Part shown: positions 13,912-25,130 of the stretch, in pieces
Position numbering within the stretch: position 1 is the stretch's first letter
Layout of the letters: each line of letters starts with the position of its first letter
DNA from: Rhopalosiphum padi
Lineage: Eukaryota; Arthropoda; Insecta; Hemiptera; Aphididae
Assembly: GCF_020882245.1 (NCBI RefSeq)
Contig: NC_083598.1
Location: forward strand, 45,049,858-45,113,857
Direction: 5' to 3'
DNA: 64,000 bases
Program-made: the position numbers and the translations under genes
Notes under the pieces: model-generated
Seen by the model: only the letters and a program-made list of their open reading frames with translations
Told to the model about the DNA's origin: nothing
Database searches by the model: none

Positions 13912-14300
13912 CTGTTTCCTCGTGATTTTTTTTTGCAGTATAACATTTATAAATTATATATATATAGCGCGTAGCCAAAGGGGAATTTTGGATGTTGAAT
14001 CACCCATCGGCCATATTTATGCAAAACATTGGTACATATATGTGTACTTACTATAATTTAGATTTCTATAAAATGTGTTATTATATGGTTCTATATTTCA
14101 TACTTGACATTATTAATATGAAAATTTATGACTTCAAAATTTAGACATGTATAGTGTCTAATTCTCCCCTCCACTCTAATGTTATATTTAAATACAAATT
14201 AAAACACCTCTCTAAAAACATCTGACTACACGCCTTGCACAGCATATACAACTAGAAAAAAACACTATAAACCGGATACAAGATATACGACAAAACTCAA
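13912..14300. other. AT-rich spacer
   Basis: AT-rich sequence with a (TA)n patch near 13955-13966 and nothing else supportable. Confidence 0.5.
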
Positions 14301-15060
14301 AGTTGTTGGGTATGTTATATTATTATGTAGGTACGTGGTCAATAACACTATCGTTGTTTCGCATAAGTCGACAAGTTATTCCCGTACGTCTGGTATAATA
14401 ATGATATGGCATATAATCATATCGTAACAATACGTTCTCGTTAATTCGAGTGCGGACGCGACAAGGATTAAAACACACATTGTATACAGCGAGAATACTA
14501 CGACAGCTCCTTGCGTACACACACAATAATATACAATACATATTAAAATAGTGGTATAAGCTAATTGTTTGTCCGCAAAACTAACACCGCAGGTCAAACT
14601 TTTAAAGGGGCTCTTACGCACACGCGCGCTCGCGTGTATATCATTATTATACATACTTGTATTTAGCCGATTCGTTGTGAACCGATACAATATTTGATAA
14701 TAATAATATGTCGTTTGGTGGTGACGGTCTACTACGACAGTAGTTGTGATATACTCAAACTCGATGTGCGCAGAATCAATTTTCTAAAATTATTACCCGA
14801 ACTCTCGGTATAACGTAGGTATGAGTCGTGTGATTATCAACCAGTTATTAAAGTACTTAATCTATCTAAGCTTAGATATCAGTGATTGTTCTCTGATGGA
14901 TTCATTTTCTCAATTGGTTACTGTCTCAAACTGTTAGTTCCTAGATTCTTTTTGCCCCGAGTCACTTTAAGAATATGTAGACTTAACGTTCGGTCTACGA
15001 TCCCTATACTATCTAGTAGGACGATCCTTTAAAAATAGCTATGCCTCATGCTAATCTCAT
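14301..15060. other. GC-richer pocket, unassigned
   Basis: G+C and CpG are raised here, for example CACACGCGCGCTCGCGTGTA at about 14620-14639. Overlapping minus-strand frames of 72 and 104 codons lie at 14323-14690. They have no recognisable domain, and two different frames are open at once, so composition is the likelier cause. The pocket may be a regulatory region. Confidence 0.3.
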
Positions 15061-15634
15061 AATGAGTGTAGAAAATACGACATAATTACAGCATGTAAAT
15101 TATTTGAAAATATAAAATTAATTGAAAAAAGAACTGTTCTTGTAGGTAATACATATATTGATTGTTGCCATAATAATCTTACTGTAACATTAAAACTTTA
15201 TGAAACAAATAAAGATTATTATATTGTCATAATGACAATGAATAGTAAGTTTAATGATCGGCTAACACACGCGCTTTATTTACTTTAATTGTAAATTAAG
15301 TTTTTTTTTTAAATGATTAACATGCAGTTTATCGTAATATTTCATTATTTATAATGATATAATTAATGTGAACTAAGAATTGTGTATAGTCAAAGTAACC
15401 ATTTATCTACTATTTAATGTTATAAATAATAAATAATAATAAAAAATGAAAGTTTTTTGCCAATTCAATTTTATGATACGCTATTTTGTTATTCCTTATA
15501 ATGAATAAAATATAAATTATAAATATCAACAGTAGGCTATTATATACGTCTAATTATTATGGTAACAGAGTTACTAACGAATTATGATAGTCGATTATAG
15601 CCAAAAGTCTTATGCTATTTTTATTTTTTGAATT
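15061..15634. other. AT-rich spacer
   Basis: AT-rich sequence with no supported feature. Confidence 0.5.
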
Positions 15635-15794
15635 CAGCCGAGTCGCAATTACTCGAAGTTGAAGGGAGATAAAAATTCGCTTCGAGATATCTAACTCGAA
15701 TTTATATTAATTTATACATACATAATTTATATTTCTAGGGGTATAAAAAAACAATTCGAGTTGTCAAGTTTTTCGAGTTATCGCGACTCGACTG
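15635..15794. mobile_element. 160-bp pogo/Tc1-like MITE
   Basis: The left end CAGCCGAGTCGCAATTACTC (15635) is inverted at the right end as TCGAGTTATCGCGACTCGACTG, ending at 15794. Inside, TTCGAG/CTCGAA motifs recur at several positions and in both orientations. CAGTCGAGTC followed by repeated ACTCGAA resembles the ends of pogo/Tigger-type Tc1-mariner elements. The right flank is TA as expected; the left flank is TT, which could be a mutated TA. No coding remains. The terminal symmetry is seen directly; the family name is inference. Confidence 0.6.
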
Positions 15795-18700
15795 TAGTTG
15801 TTTTTAACAAATTTATTCAAAAATCAATAAACTTATAATATCTTAATTTCTCTTTGAACTATAAAATTTAAAAATAGTTTACAGATTATAGTAACATCGA
15901 TAGTAAAATATCATATCAGCTTATATTATCATATTTTATATCTACATGTATTTTAAAAAATTCAATAGAGGTTTTGAAAAAAAAAAAGAATTTTAGCCGA
16001 TTCAAGAGTTATTGTGAATCCTCAACAAAGCTGTCTATCATCTGTCCAATTCCCAGTTCTTCTGCAGATATAACATAATATATATATATTTTTTTATATA
16101 TTTTTATACACAATTCATGTTTCTATGAGTATTTTTTTTTTTATTTATGACTTTCGTCATATGAAAACTCTGACACTTTTAAGATGGATAGAATAATATT
16201 ATTAAGTTATAGAAATATAGAACATAATATCTAGACCACGAACATTCGGTAGATAAAATGGCTACAGAAAGAAAAGTTACAGTTACTACTACAGACATAA
16301 ACGGTTTATAATCTCATCCGAAGTTTTTGTCGAAGTACGCCCAACTATTTTTGGCAGGTGTGTATTTTTTTATGCGATTTTATATCTATCGCAATGCTTA
16401 AATAAACGACGGCTGATAAAAAAATGATGGTTGGTTTTGCATAGATAAAATATTAATGTGTTATTATTATACAATATCGTCAACAATCCAGTAGACCACT
16501 AACTATAGAAATACAAATTTAAACAATTTCAAATATCTATAAATATCTCAAAAAGGGACAATATATTTAAAAAATTATATCATGTGAATAAAACAATGAT
16601 TTTTTATTGAATATTTTAAGTATTTATATATTTTTTTGTTTTTAAATAACAACAAAATAACAAAAATTTATTTAGTTAAAACTTGATGTTTCACAAATAT
16701 TATTATTAATAATAATAATTTTATTTTATTTCAGTCTATTTAGGTAAGTACTAGGATTTTTTTTTTTTGATCTCTCAAAGTAACAAGAAACAACTGAATT
16801 CAATTTCTACCTGACACCATCCTTGTAATTGAATATTAAAGTATTTTTATTGCTCCGAAAGGCGATGAAACCCAAAAATACTACACGTAATATTGTTTTT
16901 GTAAAACATTCTTTGCTCAGCTCAGCATCTAAAATGTTTATACAGTATTTAGATAACCCTACTCGTATAAAATTTACGTACTTAAGATAAGATGATATTA
17001 TTTGATATTTAGCATTAGCAACTTAAAAATTATTATTAAAAAACAGTCAAAATATTAAATATTATTAATAATTTATAATGTGCATTTTATTTAATATTTT
17101 TTAGTTTAAATATATTTTAGACTTTGTGTTTAGAAAATGTTCTTTTATATTCATAAGATCAAAAATATAATATTGTATTTTACAGCTTCTACGTTTTTTT
17201 GTTACATAACTATTTTGGAATAAACATGTTTATGACGATATATTATTATGTTATACTTAGGCATGTAAAATATAATATTTATGTAAATTCTACTGAAAAT
17301 AATAGTAATTTTACTTACGTAATAACTGATTGAATAAAATATATATTTTTCAAAAATACATACCTGAAAAACATTAAAAAATATAAATATAATTACAATT
17401 TTATAATTAATAAATATTATATTAACGGTTAACGCGTATATAATAATATATATATATATAAATAAATATATTTATTTCATATTTATAACTAAAGTATTTA
17501 AGGATAACAATTATTTTTATAATTTTTTTCCAAGTTTAAAATGTTGTTCCATTTAAAAAAAAAATGGAGATTTTAGTCATATTCACACTTATATAAGCTC
17601 ATTTTAGGTCAAAATTTAAATTAAGAATTTAATATTCGTATAAAATAACTTTTTTTATATCTTATACAAAAAAAAAAACTGGATCCAAGTTATTACAAGT
17701 TTTAATACTATTCAATAAAGAAATTTTACTTAAATACCAAGTTTGTATTTACATAAATTATTCAAATGCTTTCTTTAGTTTTGTATTAAAATTTGAATAA
17801 ACATAAACTCGCGAAGTATTTGTTACCATTTATTACTTTGTGTTAAATACGTTATTTTAATTTTCAGTCCAATTCTTAATATTATCAACAGAAGGTATTT
17901 TTGCATGAACATTTTTAATAAACGATTCAATTGATAAAATTCATTCATGAGTTATGGCATAATATATTATTATTATTTCTACAATAAAACTAACTTATAT
18001 AATGCTAAAAATATTAGATTCTAAGTAGAACAATGAATGTATTGATTTTACAATGACGTGTTATTTTTTCTGTATGTCATCACCTTTTGAGACAGTATAA
18101 ATGCTCTGAGTTTCATATTTGGAGATGTTTTTGGTAGTGAATTGAAGATGTTAGTACTTTTCAAAAGAGCTAACAAAAATAAAAAATAAATTAAGGAAAA
18201 CAATATATTTATGCAAGAAAGTATTGGATAAAATTAATTTTTTTTTTTCATTCAAAAACTAATACCATAGATAATAACAATTTTCACCAAATGTATAAAT
18301 TATCGTGTTTTATGCTTGATAAAATTTTCAATATATTTTGGAAAATTTTGAGCTAATTTTAGACACTTGATATATTCATCTTTATTAGTTTTTTTTTTAT
18401 AAATATCGAAAACAAAAATTTTTGAAAAAGTAATACAAGGTTTCTTCTAAGGAAAATACAAAGCATTATTCATGGGGACTTAAAACTTTTACTTATATTA
18501 AGAATTTTGCTGTACGTAGTAACATTTTTGAAATATGTAAATTAATTTCAAGATTTTACCAAATTTTAGTTTTATATCATGACCTTATTTATTTAATATT
18601 AAGGTGGTATTGATTCAAAGTTAACAACAATAATATAATATGATATAAATATATATGACTACAAAATTTAAGTACTAATACATTTTTAGTAATAGGTAAT

Positions 18701-19403
18701 ATTATAAATGCAATATTTTCGGTAAAGATTAATTCATACTACTGTATTACTAAGAATAGAATAATTGATTTTAATAGCTATATCAATAAGCATAACATAA
18801 AATATACTCAGTGATTTAAGCTGACAGATCATCTCCACTCAGAATCAGTTTCATGTATACAACAATAAGATATATTATTGATTACAAATTTAATCCATTA
18901 CAGTGATCCACTCGACACCTTCTATACAGTAACGTTCTACTTGCCCACCTTTTTTTATTTATTTGTACTCAGCTTAAGAAATTAAACATTTTAAGACTCA
19001 AGTCGAGTGGATAAGAACCGTTTTCATTAAAAATGTTTTGTCATTCCATTTCTGTTAAAATAAAATTAAAGGTAAATGCAGGATTTAAAGTTGATAAATA
19101 GCCTGTAGTGATTGATATGTTGATAATTAAGTACTTTAGTGTAGAATGAGACTTCACAGTCGATAAATCGATTTTTTTTTTTTAAACCATCAAAATTAAA
19201 CGAATTTCTTCTTTGTCAAAAATTCAATTTTATCAGTGTCAACATTACATTTTTATAGTTAAAAATTGTTTTTTAACGATAAACTCATATTAATTACAAA
19301 TATATAAATTAATATAGTAGATTAAATATTTAAAAACAATAAAAACAATATTATTTCTAACAACTAAATTTTATGTACTTTATAGAGTATAGATTATGTA
19401 TAT
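15795..19403. other. AT-rich non-coding stretch
   Basis: AT-rich background with a short (TA)n at 17447-17460. A weak inverted pair, ATCCACTCGAC at 18906-18916 and GTCGAGTGGAT at 19002-19012, encloses about 85 bp and could be a tiny MITE. A 17-codon ATG frame at 16258 is too short to support. No genes were recognised. Confidence 0.55.
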
Positions 19404-19752
19404 GTTACGGGTAATGTTGACATTTGGATAAAGTCGACATTAGCCAAATGTTATCATTACCCGCCATGAATATTATTAAATGTTGGATAATGTTAACATT
19501 AACCGGATAATATGATTTTAGCTAAGAACTTTTTGATAATGTCTTATAACCATACAAATTTAACATGCCTGAGATAAAATCATTGTAAATAATTAACAAT
19601 AAGATAGAATAAATTAGTAATTAACATAAAATATATAATAATAATAGTAGTCTACAATAATATAATAATAGTCATGTTACCCTCAGAGCAAATTTCTATA
19701 CACAGCAAAACCCAATCCCACAACTGCAGCAGAAAATAAATATAATAAATCA

Positions 19753-20140
19753 CATATAAAAACCAGGAATGTTATAGAAAAAGTGAACGGAGTAAATACT
19801 CAAAAGTCGATTTCGTTGCTTATGCAGAAAGCTCCGTACAAAACTTCAAACTAGAAGTTTGATTATAACTGCATGTGCTATACTTCATAATGTAGCATTA
19901 ACTTATAATTTAGACTTACAAATAGAAAATGAAGAAGAGACCGTCTGGTTACCCAGAAATGATAATATATTGTTAGCTATACTTCATAATGTAGCATTAA
20001 CTTATAATTTAGATTTACAAATAGAAAATGAAGAAGAGACTGTCTGGTTACCCAGAAATGATAATATATTGTTAGCTATACCAGACAATCGACTTGAAAA
20101 CAGAATAAAAGCAGCCTTTATACAAAGAAATTTCATATGA
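19753..20140 (+). pseudogene. HARBI1-like nuclease, C-terminal fragment
   Basis: Remnant of a PIF/Harbinger transposase-nuclease (DDE fold), which in live elements cuts and moves the transposon. The first part reads HIKTRNVIEKV, the conserved HxRTRNxIER-like block. A frame change occurs near 19795, and the next frame gives SRFRCL, then KLRTKLQT and ITACAILHN, the hallmark block close to the family C-terminus. The frame closes at 20140 after a basic tail ending QRNFI, much like normal family ends. The N-terminal two thirds, including most catalytic acidic residues, are missing. A 33-residue segment is duplicated in tandem. From 19859 on the frame is uninterrupted, but no convincing ATG start exists. 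It is not expected to make an active enzyme. Confidence 0.75.
19877..20074 (+). repeat. Two tandem 99-bp units, in frame
   Basis: The segment 19877-19975 is repeated immediately at 19976-20074 with only two base differences (ACTTAC/ATTTAC and ACCGTC/ACTGTC). The period is 99 bp, or 33 codons. The nuclease frame therefore reads through both copies, and both substitutions are silent (GAC/GAT, ACC/ACT). A third partial start, GCTATA, follows at 20075. The high identity shows that the duplication is much younger than the decay of the rest of the element. Confidence 0.9.
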
Positions 20141-23100
20141 TTACATAAGTACCTATTATCTGAATAAAAAAAAAATAAAATAAAAATAAGTGTAATATAA
20201 TAACATTCTAATAGTGTGAAATATAAAAGAATAATATAATAATTAAGAAATATAAATGAAATAACAGTTTTAAATATATAGCATAAGTATACTATATTAT
20301 AGTCTATTTAATATACAACTTTTAACATTATTCTATATTGACTGGTGAAAGTTAACATTATCCGGATAATGTTAATAATTCATGCTTATAAACGAAGAAT
20401 TACACATTAGCCAAAACAGACTGCTAATGTTGACATTAGCCGGATAATGTCGATATTATCCAAATTTTAACATTACCCGTAACATATATACTGTACTATA
20501 CTACGTATATAGTATATACTCCTAAAAGCTTTAAGGATTTTTTTATTTGTTATTCTACATTTTATTTTATTTATTCTTAATTTAAAAGCTTGTTGATAGT
20601 AAAATAGTATTCGATACATTCGTCTACATCTAAAAAAAAATTATATACCTACTTATATATTATTTAATGAAAAAAAAATCAATGGTTCAAATGATTAATC
20701 TTTATTTCAATTATACTCTCTACTAAGTGTAGATAAGTTCAAATTTTTCTTACAAAAAGAAACTAAGTTATTTAGCCAATTTGAAACTAATTCTGAAAAA
20801 TATTCCGTTTTGGAATATGAAATTAAAAATAAATGTATTCTATTGGACTGTGCTATCCCTATCTGTTTATCATCTTGTCGATTTGTTTATTTCATAATTC
20901 GTTTAATTTGATCGTTTAAATCTCATGGTTGAATGATTTAATAGAGATATTTTCCCAGACTTATTCTTTTCATATTTGGATAGAAAACAATCGATACAAT
21001 TTTAGAATAGCATAAAGTTCTTAACCACACAAGGTCAGATACCTTTCGTTTTAATTTGCTTTATGTTTTCTAAAAAATAAGCATATGGTTATGCTCTGAA
21101 GGTTATTAACTATCATATTATATAATATTATGAGAATACATCAATCGATTTCGTTGGAAAATAATCCGGGAATATTCTTTCTCTCAGCAATGGGAACCAT
21201 GACCATTCGAATGAACAATTTTAGATTTTAGAATAAGATTGCATTAATGTAGTTTCTTAACTAGATGATTATTATTAAGTGAGCATCGTAATCTGATAAA
21301 TTGTGGAAAAAACATGGGACAACATTTGGTGTTTGAATTTTCAGATTCCAGGTATTACGTCATAACGTTTGTCAACATTTTTTTGTTAAATGGCAGTGAT
21401 CTGCCATTTTATTTTTTTATTTTTTTCAAAAAAATTAAATTTAAATAAATGTCAAGTATTTTTAATTATGTGTGCTTTTTGCTCTTCTTCGGTCATTATG
21501 ATAGGTTTTTTGGTTTAAGCTCTTCTTGCGATCTCTATCAGTCGATCACTTCATTCACGAATCACATGTCTACGTCTTAATGTTACCATGAACTACGTTC
21601 ACCATGTATACAATGTATACCGTGTTACCATGTACCACGAAAAGTTACTGATGTTCATGGTATATTGAACTTTTCCAATAGTTTAACTGTTTAATTGTAG
21701 CTTTTATACAAAACTAAAATTACCAAAACTAATTGGCTCATGTTTTTAAAAGCTGATGTTTTATTCCCTTTGAGCCTTACTCCATTTATCGAAATCTAAC
21801 ATTGATTCGGCTGCAGGTATATAAGTTTGTGTTGTGCCGCTCCACATATTAATTTGTGCTGATTTAGTGATAACTTGTCTATTTTGTGTATTTGTCCGTG
21901 GTTGATTATCGAATAATGAGAAGTAACATTTGAAAATAATTATAGATATGACCACGGTGTAATGTTTTTTGTGGATTGATTGAAGAGTCTCGACGAGATG
22001 TAAGCGTGTTTTTATAGCATTTATTGCATAATTTGAATTTCCACATGATGACTACGCGTCACAACCAGTGTGATATGAAGCACGTAGAGTTGAAAACACA
22101 GTGATAATAAATTATTATTACTTAATGATTATTTAAAATGTACAGTAATCTAATAATTTATTTAAATAAATATGTGTATAAAGTTTGAGTAACAAAAAGT
22201 TTAGTGTTATAAAAATGTTCTATGATATTTTTATTTAAAATATTTTGGTGTAAATCAATATTTTAAAATATTTTAGTAAAAAAGGTAAATTTTTTACAAA
22301 ATAGTACTATAATTTGTGTGTGCATTTTATTGCTTTACTGTGATCAATGTAACGTAATATTATAGTAATTACAAAAAAATTATGAAAATCGTTCATTTTC
22401 AAATATGTTTGACAGAACATCGATTTCGAATAAAATATGTTATAATTTGTTTTTTAGTAAGCAATAAAAATAAAAAAACTGTTGTAAAATTACATTTTTA
22501 AATAAATTACCCAACCTATTATACCAAAAATATGATATTTTTAACAATTTTAATGTTACATATCTGCAATTTTTTAAAAATGAATATGTATAAAGTTATG
22601 AATAAGATATTTACCATTATAATAGTAATTCGATATTTCGATATTTTATATTTAATATACTAGGTCGATGTTAAAAAAAAATTGTATTTCTCTCTTGATT
22701 ATAGTTGTAAAGTGCTAAATTATAATATTTTAATCTGTAAATAATAATTTATCAAACAAATTACACTTAGTTAACCGCCTTTATAAGATTGATAAAATGA
22801 AAATATGTTTTACTGTAATAATATACGTATTTAGTTTGATTGAATACATAATAAATATGTAAGATATAATAAAATGTATTATGTATATTATAGTAAGAAA
22901 AACATACGTACGATGTTTATTCTTGCTATGTCTGATGTGGTTATTTTTCTGCAGGAAAATCTCTGAACAAATATTGCACGAAATTGTATGTGTGCTTCGG
23001 AAGACTTTACATATCTACGTAGACTACAGATCCTAATAACCTTTTTTTTTTCGCATATACTACACGAGACAATGATTACGTTGAATGGCAATCGAAAAAA

Positions 23101-24289
23101 AAACACTAAAATTCTTTAGTACTTTGATCATCACGAAAATATTAGAATGTGAGTGATAAAATGAAGAATTCAATTTCAAATTAAATGATTCACTCGAGTT
23201 AATAGTTCACCGAAGACTAGTGGAACACTCAATTCATATTTGAGTAGGAAAACGAAAACATTCAGAGATATAATTATTTAGAATATAATTGCTAAATGTA
23301 ATTTTATCAGTAGTCTTAATTGTCAATATATCTATGTCCATTCACAACCCTTGAAGTTGTTATTCAATTTTGAATTGCACATCTGAGTTTCCATATTGAA
23401 TTGAACACGTACTACTACGTCGGTACGTCATGTACGGTGTTAACTAAAAATTCACCATAGGTAGATACCTACACTTATATAGTTATATATTTATAAATAT
23501 TACCTCAACTATATGAGGTAGTTTAAGGTATTAATTTTAATTTATTAAATTATATCGATACGAAATGATGATAGAAGTACAATATTGAGAGTGGTCACTA
23601 TCGTCGATAACTTTTTGACTAAGTATAATATGTAGTAGAGTGAGGTGGTTATTATTTCGATAACGTACAATTTTTAATATATGTTATCGGTTGGTTCTTA
23701 AAATCAATATTTGATAACAGTTAATATTTCATTTGTACATTGTAGATTGCCTTTACATGATATAAATTATTCTAGTTTGGGAGATGCGTGTATTGTGTTT
23801 TTTTTTAAAGTACTATGTTTTTAAATGTAATATTTAAGACGAAAGTACTCCAGAATACCCTATATCATTGTACTTAAATATTCAGTTATATTTAGAATAA
23901 AACTTCAATAGAAACAAGTACCGAATTACATACCGCTTTATATATAATATTTATATATACATTTTTAGATTGGTTTTAGTATTTATTGACCAATGGCGAA
24001 ATTTATAGGCATTTTTTGTTGCTATCATGAGCTAATAAATTACAAAATATTTAATTTACCATATGTAATCAAGGAATGGACCTCTGGTTAAATCATCTCA
24101 TTTAAACATTACTATTTTTGTGGATTACGGGACACCTTGTTAGTTGTTAGTAAATTCGAGAACAAATATTGAATTTGTATAGTTAATTACGCCGATTGGC
24201 TCTGTTTACTATTGTTCTGAAAGTTTGTTTTTCAACTTCATCTATGAACAATTTTATTATATTATGTTATGTGTCTTTATTATGTTGTT

Positions 24290-24445
24290 ATGGACGTCCT
24301 CAGACATTTTTGTAGGGGAGGGAGAGGGGTAAATTAATTAAAAAAATAAATGAAGATTTTTTCTATACATTTTATTTATAGTACATTATTATGTTTATTC
24401 TAGGGGGGGGGGGTGAGAAAATGGTCCGTATTGGGACGCCCATGT
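24290..24445. mobile_element. Possible short DNA element with G-rich ends
   Basis: TATGGACGTCC at about 24290 is an imperfect inverse of GGGACGCCCATG, which ends near 24443. Just inside both ends are G-rich tracts: AGGGGAGGGAGAGGGG at about 24316 and an 11-G run at 24403-24413. An AT-rich core lies between. Short elements with paired ends of this kind are common in insect genomes. The terminal match is only about 10 bases, so this is tentative. Confidence 0.3.
24403..24413 (+). repeat. Poly-G run (11 G)
   Basis: Eleven consecutive G in an otherwise AT-rich region. It is likely hypermutable in length. Confidence 0.9.
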
Positions 24446-25130
24446 ATGTTATATATTCGTATGTCCACTATAACATATTTTCTTAACTTTCTTATAATAT
24501 AGTTTAAAAGTATTTTTTTTAACTAAAATTCAAATCGAATGTATTTTACGGTATATACCATCATTAATGTACCTGAAATATAAAATCGATAAACAATAGT
24601 TTAGTTCTTTAAACATTTTTTATTTATGAGAAAATATATTTATCTAAGGTATTTTTTAAATAATATATATTATAAAAGCTAAATTATGAAGCTTGTTAGA
24701 TATACAATTTTAATGATGTTTGAAATATTATTACTCAAATATAAAGAATTAACAACATTTATCGATCGAATATAGATATTAATAATTTAACCAACGTTCG
24801 TTGTAAGTCAATGGAAATAAAAAAAAATCAATCAGAAAGTGTTTTTTCTTCTAAATATGAACTCGAACAAATTATTTTAGTTTTGTGAATAAAATCATTG
24901 TAACTATATCGTTATAGGTTATTGATTCAAATAAATTATTATAATATTTAGTGGTAGTCACGTGTACAATAATGTCGTTCGAGGACCGACATTTTAATTT
25001 TTAGTTACATAGACTTTTAGTTTTTACCGTTATACCTACACTAGGTAATAGTAATAAGTTTTCATTGTTACAGCAGATTATTATTATTATTTTTTTTTAA
25101 GTACGATTAAGATTTATATTTCACTGGCAT

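Larger units (their letters stand above)
19404..20483. mobile_element. PIF/Harbinger transposon derivative
   Basis: Terminal inverted repeats begin GTTACGGGTAATGTT at 19404 and end AACATTACCCGTAAC at 20483, with about 37 of 42 bases matching (GTTACGGG...TTTGGATAA...). Inner copies of GGATAATGTTAACATT-like motifs recur at 19485-19512 and 20351-20455 in both orientations and look like subterminal transposase-binding repeats. Flanks read TATAT and ATATA, so the target duplication is ambiguous: AT or TA if 2 bp, TAT or ATA if 3 bp. Inside lies a plus-strand HARBI1-like C-terminal coding remnant. The usual DNA-binding partner gene and most of the nuclease are absent, so the element is a non-autonomous internal-deletion derivative. 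Confidence 0.75.
20484..25130. other. AT-rich non-coding stretch with small repeats
   Basis: Mostly AT-rich. A hairpin with 9-bp arms (AAATGGCAG, loop TGAT, CTGCCATTT) lies at 21388-21409. TACCATGAAC at 21584 and GTTCATGGTA at 21653 form a wider inverted pair. A possible short element lies at about 24290-24445 (separate entry). The short minus-strand frames at 21761-21955 and 22888-23106 have no recognisable motif. No gene is supported. Confidence 0.55.

Noticed and set aside
14323..14690. Two overlapping minus frames of 72 and 104 codons
   Set aside because: Different frames are open over the same bases and neither has a recognisable domain.
18906..19012. 11-bp inverted pair ATCCACTCGAC/GTCGAGTGGAT enclosing about 85 bp
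   Set aside because: Too short to call a mobile element; no clear flanking duplication and no internal symmetry.
23205..23235. GAAGACTAGTGGA, reminiscent of the miR-7 seed region
   Set aside because: The match is partial and the surrounding sequence does not form a clear precursor hairpin.
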